Below are positions 1 through 8,060 of a DNA stretch of 49,415 nt, piece after piece. Source of the DNA: Burkholderiaceae bacterium (GTDB lineage: Bacteria > Pseudomonadota > Gammaproteobacteria > Burkholderiales > Burkholderiaceae_A); NCBI GenBank assembly GCA_018882795.1, contig VERJ01000010.1, positions 1 to 49,415 on the forward strand. The letters are read 5' to 3'. Every line of letters begins with the position of its first letter. Position 1 is the first letter of the stretch. The notes under the pieces are model-generated. The model saw only the letters and a list, made by a program, of their open reading frames with translations, searched no databases and was not told the DNA's origin. The position numbers and the translations under genes were made by a program.

Positions 1-27
1 AATTAAAACCCCATCAGAAAAAATTGA

Positions 28-786
28 TCAGGAACCACTACCGGGAGCCACATCACCCGCAAGGACCTGGGCAACATGCAGGACCTGGGTCCGCTCGTCG
101 CCAAGTCGGCGCAGTCGGCCCTCGATGTGCAGCATACAGCCAAGATCACCGAGCACAACCGCCTGGGCCTGGGTATCTTGAATATTGTGAATTTTCTCAT
201 CGGCGATTGCAGCCGACACATTGCCGTACTTCATGGAGAAAGCACCACCGAAGCCACAGCAGGCACGGGCATCTTTCATCTCCTTGATCTGCAGTCCAGG
301 AATTTTGGAAAGCAGTGCTCGGGGCTGATCGCAGACACCGAGTTCGCGCAGTCCGCTGCAGCTGTCGTGGTAAGTGACGGTGCCCTCGAGTCGTCCCGGT
401 ACTTCCGTGATCTTCAGTACATTGGCCAGAAAATCAGTCAATTCACGCACACGTGGCGCGAGATCGGCCATGCGACGCTTCATCTCGGGATCGTTGGCAA
501 ATAAATCAAAGTAGTGAACCTTGATCATGCCCGCGCACGACCCGGAGGGAATCACGACATAGTCATAGCCCTCCAGCTGCTCCAGCACGCGAACGGCGAG
601 CTGATGTGCAGTGCGGCGATCGCCGCTGTTGTAAGCAGGCTGTCCGCAGCAGGTCTGCCCATCGGGGACCACGACCTCGCAGCCGGCGCCTTCCAAGAGC
701 TTTAAGGCGGAGAATCCGATCTCCGGCCGCATCAGGTCCACAAGACAGGTGACAAACAGGGCAATGCGTTTCGGTTTCTGGGTCAT
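28..786 (-). CDS. lutA: LutA/YkgE-type (Fe-S)-binding protein
   Basis: A 252-residue protein with two CCG cysteine-rich domains, the first at CCGQP (residues 46-50) and the second at ACCGFGGAF in the C-terminal half. This is the layout of LutA/YkgE and of glycolate-oxidase Fe-S subunits. In the LutABC complex the protein passes electrons from L-lactate oxidation with the LutB and LutC partners, which would lie beyond the left edge of the window; that is inference. I chose the ATG at 786 (MTQKPKR) because the open frame up to 828 adds 14 residues unlike the family. It diverges from an IclR-type regulator, which probably controls it. A glycolate-oxidase-like role is possible. Confidence 0.82.
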   Translation of the reverse strand: MTQKPKRIALFVTCLVDLMRPEIGFSALKLLEGAGCEVVVPDGQTCCGQPAYNSGDRRTAHQLAVRVLEQLEGYDYVVIPSGSCAGMIKVHYFDLFANDPEMKRRMADLAPRVRELTDFLANVLKITEVPGRLEGTVTYHDSCSGLRELGVCDQPRALLSKIPGLQIKEMKDARACCGFGGAFSMKYGNVSAAIADEKIHNIQDTQAQAVVLGDLGCMLHIEGRLRRLGDERTQVLHVAQVLAGDVAPGSGS

Positions 787-833
787 CTCACCGTTCAAGG
801 GCCTATGAATATCCCTGATTTCATGCAATAAAA

Positions 834-846
834 TGGCATTTTGCCA
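834..846. promoter_or_regulatory. Candidate IclR-type operator (TGGCA-TTT-TGCCA)
   Basis: A perfect 13-bp inverted repeat lies in the 66-bp space between the divergent lutA-like and iclR-like genes. IclR-family proteins commonly bind short palindromes of this size beside their own gene. The site covers the TTG at 841, which argues that the regulator starts at the ATG of 853 or 862. No footprint evidence is available here. Confidence 0.4.
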
Positions 847-852
847 CTTGAT

Positions 853-1719
853 ATGGCCAGTATGTCGGATTCTTTCCCATCGCCCCAGAAAAAACCCAAC
901 GCTGCACAGCCCACTGAGCCTGAGCAGCGGCGCCTTCTGGCCCCGCCCATCCAGCCCCCCAGCCTAGCGATCCAGGTGATCGACAGAATGTTGACGCTGC
1001 TGGATGCACTGGCAAAAAAATCAGAACCAGTATCGTTAAAAGAGCTTTCCCAGTCCAGCGGGCTGCATCCATCGACCGCTCACCGAATTCTCAACGATCT
1101 GGTGCTTGCCCGCATGGTGGACCGCACTGAACCTGGCAGCTACCAGCTGGGCATGCGCTTGCTGGAATTAGGCAATCTCGTGAAAGCCAGGCTAAACGTG
1201 CGTGATGCAGCAGCCGGACCCATGCGCGAGTTGCATCGGATGACCGGTGAGACCATCAATCTCTCGGTACGCCAGAGCGATGAAATCGTCTATGTCGAGC
1301 GCACGGTGAGCGAACGATCCGGCATGCAGGTGGTGCGGGCGATCGGGGGCCGGGCGCCACTGCACCTGACCTCAACTGGGAAGTTATTTTTGGCCAACGA
1401 CGACCTGCGATCAGTCCGGTCCTATGCCATGCGCACTGCCTTGGCAGGACACACGCCCAACAGCATCACCGATCTCGGCAAGCTCGAGCGAGAACTCGAA
1501 GAGGTGCGTCAAATGGGCTACGCACGGGATAACGAGGAACTGGAGATGGGCGTACGCTGCATCGCGGCTGGAATTCGGGATGACAGCGGCGCCTTGGTGG
1601 CAGGGCTCTCGATTTCAGCGCCCGCAGATCGGGCCAACGACGGTTGGCTTACCGCCCTGATTGAGACTGCCCAGGCAATCTCTGCTGCGCTGGGCTACGA
1701 GCGAACCGACAGGACCTGA
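853..1719 (+). CDS. IclR family transcriptional regulator
   Basis: A 288-residue regulator with an N-terminal winged helix-turn-helix (about residues 39-100, including SGLHPSTAHRIL) and a C-terminal IclR effector-binding domain (about 115-285, with the family-typical ELEMGVRCIAAGI segment). The first 38 residues are a Pro- and Gln-rich tail. The frame stays open to a TTG at 841, but the ATG codons at 853 and 862 are better starts because the palindrome at 834-846 covers the TTG. Diverging from the LutA-like gene, it most likely controls use of a hydroxy acid such as lactate or glycolate. Its 3' end overlaps pbpG tail to tail by 25 bases. Confidence 0.88.
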   Translation: MASMSDSFPSPQKKPNAAQPTEPEQRRLLAPPIQPPSLAIQVIDRMLTLLDALAKKSEPVSLKELSQSSGLHPSTAHRILNDLVLARMVDRTEPGSYQLGMRLLELGNLVKARLNVRDAAAGPMRELHRMTGETINLSVRQSDEIVYVERTVSERSGMQVVRAIGGRAPLHLTSTGKLFLANDDLRSVRSYAMRTALAGHTPNSITDLGKLERELEEVRQMGYARDNEELEMGVRCIAAGIRDDSGALVAGLSISAPADRANDGWLTALIETAQAISAALGYERTDRT

Positions 1720-2771
1720 CGATCACGCTCGGCGGCCAGCCAGCGACGGATCCGCTCCGCATCCGCAAGGCGTTTTGCACTGCCCTCGGCATCCAGCATC
1801 ACAATGATCACGTCGCGGTCATCGATATTGGCCTGCATGACCAGGCAGCGGCCCGCATCGCGAATAAAGCCGGTTTTGGAAAGTCCAATCTCCCAGCTCT
1901 CGTTACGCGTTAAGGCATTCGTGTTGCGGAATTGTTGCTCCCGGCCACCAACACGGACAATGGCATCCCGATCGGTTGAATATTCACGAATCAGTGGAAA
2001 ACCATGGGCCGCACTGACCATGCGGGCAAGATCCTTGGGCGAAGCGACATTGGCGCTGCTCAAGCCTGTGGGTTCCACAAAATGAGAGCTCGACATACCA
2101 AGTGCGCGGGCTTTTTCATTCATGGCTGCTACAAAAGCCTCAAGCCCACCAGGATAGGTCCTGCCCAAGGCTTGCGCTGCGCGATTCTCCGATGACATCA
2201 GAGCAAGATGTAACAGTTCAGCACGCGTAAAGGCCGATCCAACTTTCAGGCGGGATCCGGAATACTTCTCCAATTGAGAGTCTTCCTTCGCGATGACAAT
2301 GACTTCATCCAAGGGAAGATTGGCCTCCAGGGTGACCATGGCCGTCATGACCTTGGTAATGGACGCAATTGGCAATGCCGTGCTGGCATTTTTTTCCAAC
2401 AAAATACTGCCGCTTCCCTGCTCCATCACCAACACAGCGCTTGAATTGAGCGCGAGATCAGCAAACTCCGAACGCAGACCCAGCCGGGAGCCTGTCGAAC
2501 CCGCTGCAACAGAGGCCTTCACGATGTTTTTCTTTTGGGCGCTCGCCGCAGTGGGCCTGGCCACGTTCTTGCGAACCATTGAGGATGACTTGGACTGCGC
2601 GGCGTTTTTGGCCTGGGGCTTCGCCTGCGCCTTCGCCTGAGGCTTGGATGCGCTCTGGGCAAACGCCCCAATCGGCGCTACCACCAGGGAAAGACAGAGC
2701 GCCAGCAGTGCCGGTACCCGACGAAGTGTGAACAGCCCAGAGGTCGGTTCTTGTTGTTTTTTTGGCGTCAT
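1695..2771 (-). CDS. pbpG: D-alanyl-D-alanine endopeptidase (PBP7-like)
   Basis: A 358-residue penicillin-binding hydrolase of the S11 family. It has a signal peptide (about 1-39, cleavage near AFAQS), an Ala/Lys/Gln-rich linker (40-100) and all three catalytic motifs: SITK (Ser137, Lys140), SEN (194-196) and KTG (299-301). PBP7/PbpG cuts the D-Ala-meso-DAP crosslinks of murein in the periplasm during wall remodelling. The linker makes it longer than the E. coli enzyme (about 310 residues). A plausible sigma70 promoter lies 26 bases upstream of the ATG. DacA-type carboxypeptidase activity is less likely because the large C-terminal DacA domain is absent. Confidence 0.88.
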   Translation of the reverse strand: MTPKKQQEPTSGLFTLRRVPALLALCLSLVVAPIGAFAQSASKPQAKAQAKPQAKNAAQSKSSSMVRKNVARPTAASAQKKNIVKASVAAGSTGSRLGLRSEFADLALNSSAVLVMEQGSGSILLEKNASTALPIASITKVMTAMVTLEANLPLDEVIVIAKEDSQLEKYSGSRLKVGSAFTRAELLHLALMSSENRAAQALGRTYPGGLEAFVAAMNEKARALGMSSSHFVEPTGLSSANVASPKDLARMVSAAHGFPLIREYSTDRDAIVRVGGREQQFRNTNALTRNESWEIGLSKTGFIRDAGRCLVMQANIDDRDVIIVMLDAEGSAKRLADAERIRRWLAAERDRQVLSVRS

Positions 2772-2803
2772 CTCAACTGCTCTCCCAGTTCACGCGAGCC
2801 GCA

Positions 2804-2832
2804 AGTCTAGCAATGGTTTTCATTTTCGACAA
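2804..2832 (-). promoter_or_regulatory. Candidate sigma70 promoter of pbpG
   Basis: On the minus strand a TTGTCG (-35, bases 2832-2827) is separated by exactly 17 bases from a TAGACT (-10, bases 2809-2804). Each hexamer matches four of six consensus bases. Transcription would begin near 2797, leaving a leader of about 26 bases before the pbpG ATG at 2771. The surrounding AT-rich gap (2772-2883) holds no gene. Confidence 0.4.
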
Positions 2833-2883
2833 ACAAAAGTTGATTTTATTCAATGGGTTAGGCCAGGGTTTGAATTCTAGGCC

Positions 2884-3780
2884 TTAAAAATGAGCATGCT
2901 GCAAAGCACAACCGACAGTCTGAAAATGCACATCCACCGTGTCCTGGATATTCCGGCTATAGCCGCCACCCATCGCCACAGCAACAGGCAGGCCGTGCCG
3001 CGTCGCATAGTCAAACACCCGCTGATCACGTGCCAGGAGCCCCGCTTTGGTCAGGTCAAGCCGACCCAGCCGATCATCATGAAACGGATCGGCGCCCGCA
3101 AGGTAGATGATCAGTTGAGGATCAAACCGCGTCTTGATTTCATCCAGTGCACGATCGAGCAGACCAAGGTATTCGTCATCTCCCGTGCCATCTGCCAACT
3201 CAATATCCAGATCCGAGACTTCCTTCACAAACGGATAATTCCCTGCACCATGCATTGAGAACGTGAAGATGTCAGGATCATTGCGTGTCATGGCTGCAGA
3301 ACCATTACCCTGATGCACATCAAGGTCGATGATCAATGTGCGGCCTGCGCGACCTTCATCACGCATCATCCTGGCCGCGAGCACCACATCATTGAAACAA
3401 CAAAACCCCTCTCCGCGGTCCGCATAAGCATGGTGTGTACCGCCCGCAAGATTGACAGAGGCACCATCGCGCAGCGCTGCTCGGCATGCCATCACGGTGG
3501 CGCCTGCAGACCGACGGGACCGCTCCACCATCTGCGGTGACCAGGGAAAACCAATGGCCATCATCTCTTTTCGGGACAGATCACCTGTTGCAAGCCGCCT
3601 GATGTAATCGGGCGCATGGGCAATCGCCAGCGCCTGATCAGACAAGGGTTCAGGCTCCAGAAGCCTGATGCCGCTGTAGCCGACTGAGACCCGCTCCCGC
3701 AGCATCCGGTACTTCTCCATCGGAAACCGATGGCCCGCCGGTAGCGGCAAAACGAAGCGATCACTATAAAATGCATCCAT
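2884..3780 (-). CDS. Histone deacetylase family protein (AcuC/HDAC-like amidohydrolase)
   Basis: A 298-residue zinc amidohydrolase of the arginase-deacetylase fold. The active-site set is complete: the His pair in GGTHHA (116-117), zinc ligands Asp154 and His156 in DLDVHQGNG, Asp231 in GADPFHDD, and the late GGGYS motif carrying the catalytic Tyr. Bacterial members remove acetyl groups from lysines, polyamines or small acylated amines; the substrate cannot be read from sequence. The short protein with no extra domain resembles single-domain AcuC-like enzymes. It diverges from the phasin gene with only 29 bases between start codons, so the two promoters must overlap or sit inside the opposite gene. 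Confidence 0.87.
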   Translation of the reverse strand: MDAFYSDRFVLPLPAGHRFPMEKYRMLRERVSVGYSGIRLLEPEPLSDQALAIAHAPDYIRRLATGDLSRKEMMAIGFPWSPQMVERSRRSAGATVMACRAALRDGASVNLAGGTHHAYADRGEGFCCFNDVVLAARMMRDEGRAGRTLIIDLDVHQGNGSAAMTRNDPDIFTFSMHGAGNYPFVKEVSDLDIELADGTGDDEYLGLLDRALDEIKTRFDPQLIIYLAGADPFHDDRLGRLDLTKAGLLARDQRVFDYATRHGLPVAVAMGGGYSRNIQDTVDVHFQTVGCALQHAHF

Positions 3781-3809
3781 TAGGTGACTATTCGAAAAGG
3801 AGAACTGCT

Positions 3810-4346
3810 ATGGGACTTTATCCCACACCCGAAAATCTCAGCGAAGCGCAAAAACAAAACATCGACGCCATGATGAAGCTCTCGCAGAAAGCCTTTGAAG
3901 GCATTGAAAAAATGGTCGATCTGCAACTCAACGCGGCCCGGGCGTCACTGCAGGAGACCTCGGAAAAGTTCAAGGCCCTGATGAGCGTGAAAGACGCGGA
4001 AGATGTCGTCAATCTGAACAAGGATCTCGCTGCCCCCAATGCCGAACAGGCCCTGGCCTACTCGCGCACCATTTATGACATCGCTTCCCAGACCAGCAGC
4101 GAAGTCCAGCGGCTAATTGATGCCCAGATCGCTGATGCGAACAAAAAACTGGTGGACACTCTCGATGAGTTTTCGCGCAATGCGCCTGCAGGCTCTGAAA
4201 GCATCGTGGCCATGATGAAGTCTTCCCTGACTGCGGCAAACTCCGCCTATGAGACAGCCAACAAGGCTGCGCGTCAGGTCGTGGAGATGGCCGAGCGCAA
4301 TATGCGTGCTGCCGCTGAAGCCAGCATCAACGCCACGAAGCGCTAG
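3810..4346 (+). CDS. phaP: Phasin family protein (PHB granule-associated)
   Basis: A 178-residue, largely helical, Ala/Glu/Lys-rich protein without signal or membrane segment. It begins with the phasin pattern (NLSEAQKQNIDAMMKL) and continues with a long amphipathic helix containing the repeated FKALMSVKDAEDV-type segment. Phasins coat polyhydroxybutyrate granules and control their number and size. The start at 3810 follows a clear AAGGAG ribosome site at 3798-3803. A TATAAA at 3765-3770 inside the opposing HDAC gene is a possible -10, but its -35 is weak. The TAG stop shares a CTAG with the stop of the opposing gene. A single phasin does not prove PHB synthesis, and no phaC is in the window. 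Confidence 0.87.
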   Translation: MGLYPTPENLSEAQKQNIDAMMKLSQKAFEGIEKMVDLQLNAARASLQETSEKFKALMSVKDAEDVVNLNKDLAAPNAEQALAYSRTIYDIASQTSSEVQRLIDAQIADANKKLVDTLDEFSRNAPAGSESIVAMMKSSLTAANSAYETANKAARQVVEMAERNMRAAAEASINATKR

Positions 4347-5146
4347 CGCATTGCCTGGCGCTCTTCGGAAATGTTTCCGCCGAGCGCCACTACCCCCTGG
4401 CGGAATTCAGAATAAGCCTGATCGAATCCCGCAGGGGGATCTGACGACCCTACCTGCCCCAGCGCCTTTAGGCCCAGCTCGACATGCCGCGGCACACCGG
4501 CCTCGCCGGCTGACGGCAGACTGTAGACCCTGAACTGCGGGTACTTATCTGTGATGGATTGCATTAACGGGGTGACAGTTGCCTCGAATAAATCCAGCAC
4601 GATCATAGAACGATCAAACTCCGCCACAGCACGAAACAACGATTTGTAATGGGTCTCCAGGACCCACTCAATCATGGGCCAGGCCATCACAGGAAAGCCC
4701 GGCACAAAGTAGTGTTCGCGGATCGAAAATCCCGCGATCTTGTTATAGGGATTCGGAATGATCGCCGCACCTTGCGGAAATTCTCCCATGCGCAGACGGT
4801 CCTCCGTTGCCGGCTGGCCGGTATCTGCCGCACGCTGACGTATGAGGCGCTCGGCCTCAGGGTGAAGCACAAGCGGCAGCCCAAGCGCCTCTGCGGACGC
4901 CTGCCGTGTGTGGTCATCGGGAGTCGATCCAATACCCCCACAACTGAAGACAATATCGTCCGAGGCAAATGACTCGCGTAGGGCCCTGACACAACGTGCA
5001 CGGTCATCGCCGAGATAAAAGACCCAAGACAAGGCGAGGCCCCGGGCCGCAAGAATCTCTTTCACTTTTTCAAAGTGCCGATCCTGACGCTTGCCCGAGA
5101 GAATCTCATCGCCAAAAATAAAGAGCCCAAACTGTCGCGTGGTCAT
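4343..5146 (-). CDS. MoaB/CinA-like molybdopterin-binding domain protein
   Basis: A 267-residue protein whose first about 170 residues match the MoCF (molybdopterin-binding) domain: FGLFIFGDEILSG at the start and the glycine-rich FSCGGIGSTPDDHT loop. Such domains occur in MoaB, MogA and CinA; stand-alone versions of this length in betaproteobacteria are usually annotated as competence/damage-inducible protein A without a proven role. The start at 5146 forms an ATGA overlap with the stop of the preceding hydroxylase gene, which indicates translational coupling. The CinA C-terminal nicotinamide-nucleotide amidase domain is absent. Pathway assignment is open. Confidence 0.78.
   Translation of the reverse strand: MTTRQFGLFIFGDEILSGKRQDRHFEKVKEILAARGLALSWVFYLGDDRARCVRALRESFASDDIVFSCGGIGSTPDDHTRQASAEALGLPLVLHPEAERLIRQRAADTGQPATEDRLRMGEFPQGAAIIPNPYNKIAGFSIREHYFVPGFPVMAWPMIEWVLETHYKSLFRAVAEFDRSMIVLDLFEATVTPLMQSITDKYPQFRVYSLPSAGEAGVPRHVELGLKALGQVGSSDPPAGFDQAYSEFRQGVVALGGNISEERQAMR
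4356..4389. terminator. Hairpin after phaP, inside the opposing gene
   Basis: Two nested perfect stems (TGGCGCTC with GAGCGCCA, and GGAAA with TTTCC) form a long hairpin that begins nine bases after the phasin stop. It lies within the 3' coding end of the MoaB/CinA-like gene. No T-run follows on the plus strand, so it may halt or protect mRNA rather than act as a classical terminator. Confidence 0.4.
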
Positions 5147-6147
5147 CCTGAACTGACTCCTTTGCTCATTCCCAACACACTCTGGACCAGATTGCGCAGG
5201 CCGATCCATTGCTGGCTCCAGAAGCCACTACCGTAATCCACGCCCCGCGACTGATCCTCAATACCAGTCGCCTGAAGCGCTTGGTGTGCGGCAAACCGAC
5301 GATCGCCTGACCAGTCGGCCGTACGAAACAGCATGTCCCAGACCGGAAAAAGCACCGCAAAATTCAAGCCGCGATGGTCGCCCTGGTGGCCCACGGTCAC
5401 CCCATGGTGCAGGCGATGGAACGCTGGCGAGACCAGCAGCCGACCAATCGCCGCCGGGAACGGCAGCCCCAGATTGGCATGCTGCAGGCTCTGCCAGATC
5501 CGGGTGAAGACCACAATGCCCACAAACTGCGACGGTGCAACGCCGATCAGCAGGGCCACGAAGGCCAGGATGGCATCGCGAAGAAGATCATCAAGCAAAT
5601 GATTACGATTGTCCGTCCAGAGTGTCATACGTCGCTGGGAGTGATGAATCGCATGCAGTGCCCACCACCAATCCCAACGATGCTGGGCGCGATGGATCCA
5701 ATAATCCACAAAATCCAGGATCAGTACATATAGCAGCGCGGCCCAGATCGGTGAATAGGCCAGCCCCAGTGCAGCATCAAGTTCAAGTGTGGGCAGACCG
5801 CCATCGCGCATGATCTGCTTCAGGTCAAACACCAGGGGCTGCAGCACCGCAAATACGAGAATTGAAAATCCACCCAGCCGATGCAACAGGGTATAGGTCA
5901 GATCAATACTCAGGCGATCCCCCACGCCCCCCGGGCCACGCCGCTCGGCAGGAAAATATCGCTCCAGCGGCACGATCACCAGCGCGAGAAATGCCATCTC
6001 CAGCGCGCCAATCAGGAACCATTCGGTGAAATCAAAAGCATCTTCCATGTAGGCGAGCATGCCCAACCCGGAGAGCAGCGGCAGCACCAAGGACTCAAAA
6101 AGTACGGTGTGCATGGCGGCAAACCAGTGCATGAACTGATCGATCAT
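5143..6147 (-). CDS. Sterol desaturase / fatty acid hydroxylase superfamily protein
   Basis: A 334-residue integral membrane protein with several hydrophobic segments and the di-iron histidine clusters of the superfamily: HRAQH, HAIHH and HRLHH. A further conserved stretch (WTDNRNHLLDD) follows the second cluster. Members put hydroxyl groups or double bonds into lipids using O2. The substrate here is unknown. ATGA overlaps on both sides (with the deacetylase stop at 6144 and with the next start at 5146) tie it to a coupled operon. A glyceryl-ether monooxygenase-like or hopanoid/ornithine-lipid hydroxylase role is possible but not shown by the sequence. Confidence 0.85.
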   Translation of the reverse strand: MIDQFMHWFAAMHTVLFESLVLPLLSGLGMLAYMEDAFDFTEWFLIGALEMAFLALVIVPLERYFPAERRGPGGVGDRLSIDLTYTLLHRLGGFSILVFAVLQPLVFDLKQIMRDGGLPTLELDAALGLAYSPIWAALLYVLILDFVDYWIHRAQHRWDWWWALHAIHHSQRRMTLWTDNRNHLLDDLLRDAILAFVALLIGVAPSQFVGIVVFTRIWQSLQHANLGLPFPAAIGRLLVSPAFHRLHHGVTVGHQGDHRGLNFAVLFPVWDMLFRTADWSGDRRFAAHQALQATGIEDQSRGVDYGSGFWSQQWIGLRNLVQSVLGMSKGVSSG

Positions 6148-6965
6148 GATGGACGACGTTCCCTGGTCAGCAGCGCACCGGGCAGCACTTCAAAGCAAAA
6201 GCCACGCGCCTTCAGGCCCGTGATCAAAGGGTCAAGCATCGGTGCATAGGCATCCCGTCGTGACCAGATGCCCAGATGCGCCAGCAAAATATCGCCACTA
6301 CGAATTTCTTGAAGGGACTTATTCAAAAGCAGCTCATTGGGGTAGCGATCACTGGGCAGTTCATCGCCTAGAAACCCTGCAGGGCTCCAATGAGTATGCG
6401 CAAAGCCGCAGGATGATGCGGCCTTCAGCGCAGCGGATGTGGTATGACCACCGGGTGCCCGCCAGATTGGATCCAGATCGCGACCGGTGATCTGCGCAAA
6501 CCGCTCACCCACACGGCGCAGTTCCTGGCAGAACTCGGCAGACGACAGTGAGAGGTTTCTGCCCGCCTGCTCGCCAAACTGTGGACGATAGCGGATCACG
6601 TCTTGGCGGCCCGCAAGCAGACGGCCGTGATGCCAGGTATGGCTGCCAAAGGCATGGCCTTCAGACACACGTGCTCGCCAATAGGAAGCCCAAGATTCAT
6701 CAAGCACAAAATCACCGCGATATGTCTTCTCGTTGGCAAGAAAAAACGTGGCGCGCACATCATGCTTTTTTAAAATACCCGCGACCAACTCGGCGCTGTG
6801 CATACCACCAGTATCCAAAGTGAGATAAACAGGCTTGGTACACACACTGCCGGATGCGGCCGAGGCTGGCAGACACAACAGCCCGAGTAGTCCCAGGGCA
6901 CTCGCCATGCCGGGCAGTCCTGCCGCAAACCGCAAAAAAAACCTAGAGAAGCCCCGCGCGATCAT
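6144..6965 (-). CDS. Polysaccharide deacetylase family protein, variant metal site
   Basis: A 273-residue secreted NodB-fold protein with a signal peptide ending near LPASA. It retains the His motif (GSHTWHH), the WRAPGG equivalent of the RPPYG motif and a late ILLAH. The usual TFDDGP motif reads LTLDTGGM, so the first Asp (catalytic base) is kept but the second, a metal ligand in classical enzymes, is Thr. Metal binding or chemistry may therefore differ. Start choice is uncertain: ATG 6965 gives an Arg-containing n-region, while ATG 6908 has an AGGA nine bases upstream. The gene overlaps the propeller gene by 23 bases at 6965 and ends in an ATGA overlap with the hydroxylase. Confidence 0.78.
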   Translation of the reverse strand: MIARGFSRFFLRFAAGLPGMASALGLLGLLCLPASAASGSVCTKPVYLTLDTGGMHSAELVAGILKKHDVRATFFLANEKTYRGDFVLDESWASYWRARVSEGHAFGSHTWHHGRLLAGRQDVIRYRPQFGEQAGRNLSLSSAEFCQELRRVGERFAQITGRDLDPIWRAPGGHTTSAALKAASSCGFAHTHWSPAGFLGDELPSDRYPNELLLNKSLQEIRSGDILLAHLGIWSRRDAYAPMLDPLITGLKARGFCFEVLPGALLTRERRPS

Positions 6966-8025
6966 GAAGATAGACACCATGCGGCGAGCGGCCCACCGTA
7001 ATGCGCTTGACCACCCGAGACTGATCAAGATCCACCAACGACACCGAACGATTCCAGCGCTGGGTAACCCAGAGCTGCTTGCCTGATTGATGCACATCCA
7101 TGCAATCCGGGCCGCCTGGCACGGCAATTTCGGACTCAACTTTCAGGGTGCCCATATCGAGCTTGGACACAGTGTTGGCCATCCGATTGGAGACCCAGAG
7201 ATGACGCTTATTGCCGTGATTACGAAAGGCATGGGCACCCTCCCCGGTCTTGACTGCAGCGACAAGACGCGGACCAGCAGCAGTGCCAAGCCGCGGCTCG
7301 ATCACCTGCACGCTGTTTTCTCCCATGCAGCCCACAAACAGCAGTTTCGAGTCTGGCGATATGGCCACACCAGCGGGCAGTCGACCGACTTTGAAGCGCC
7401 ACAGGACAACAAGTCTGCGCAGATCAATGGCCACCAATTCATCGGACTCCTGCAAGGTGCAAAACACCACCTGGCTGTCCTCGGTGAAGACCAGGTGGCT
7501 CGGTGTCTTGGTGAGAGCGAAACGCGCTACCCCCTTCAGCCTGAGCTGATCACCATGGCCCACCCGATGATAGACATCAACGTGATCGAGACGGTTGGCG
7601 CAAGTGACAAAAAACGATTGATCCGGCGAGAAACCCAGATGATAGGGGTCATCGACGCCCGGTATCGACATCAAGACCTTACCGGTGGCAGGATCCAGAA
7701 AGGTCAAGGAATCAGATACGGCATTGCCTACCACCACATGCTTGTTATCCGGCGTGGGATAGAGATGGTGGGGTTCCTTGCCAGTGGGCACCCGGCCAAC
7801 CACCGCGTGGCTAACAGGATGAATGAGCGAGACATCGGCATCACGTGAGTTCAGCACGATGATCGGAAATTGCACGGCACCCGCCTGGCCATCAGCGGCA
7901 GGTGTACTCGCATTGGCCGATGCATGGGCCTGATCGCCTTTCGCAAGGCCCAATGCCATGAAGGCCGAAGGCGCGACTGCGGTGGCAGTCACAGATGATG
8001 CGGCTGCAAGTAGTTTGCGGCGCAT
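6943..8025 (-). CDS. Secreted YVTN-type beta-propeller protein
   Basis: A 360-residue protein with a twin-arginine-like signal (MRRKLLAAASS, cleavage near AHASA) followed by about seven blades of roughly 40 residues rich in VxxxxSDSLTFLDPATGK-type turns. The family includes YVTN/WD40-like surface proteins and quinohemoprotein-like folds, but no catalytic or cofactor residues are recognisable. I chose the ATG at 8025 over 8043 because AAGGA sits at a suitable spacing before it. The gene follows hrpA closely and its end overlaps the deacetylase start. Its likely role is binding or scaffolding in the periplasm, perhaps with the deacetylase; this is inferred from position only. Confidence 0.75.
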   Translation of the reverse strand: MRRKLLAAASSVTATAVAPSAFMALGLAKGDQAHASANASTPAADGQAGAVQFPIIVLNSRDADVSLIHPVSHAVVGRVPTGKEPHHLYPTPDNKHVVVGNAVSDSLTFLDPATGKVLMSIPGVDDPYHLGFSPDQSFFVTCANRLDHVDVYHRVGHGDQLRLKGVARFALTKTPSHLVFTEDSQVVFCTLQESDELVAIDLRRLVVLWRFKVGRLPAGVAISPDSKLLFVGCMGENSVQVIEPRLGTAAGPRLVAAVKTGEGAHAFRNHGNKRHLWVSNRMANTVSKLDMGTLKVESEIAVPGGPDCMDVHQSGKQLWVTQRWNRSVSLVDLDQSRVVKRITVGRSPHGVYLHDRAGLL

Positions 8026-8060
8026 TGGGAAGTTTTCCTTCATAGATTTGGATTATCCCC

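Noticed and set aside
6966..7139. Longer deacetylase beginning at 7139
   Set aside because: The extra 58 residues are out of frame with, and inside, the propeller gene, and would bury the signal peptide in the middle of the protein.
7087..7848. 253-codon open frame on the plus strand
   Set aside because: It is antisense to the beta-propeller gene and its translation shows no domain; the minus-strand protein has a signal peptide and regular blades.
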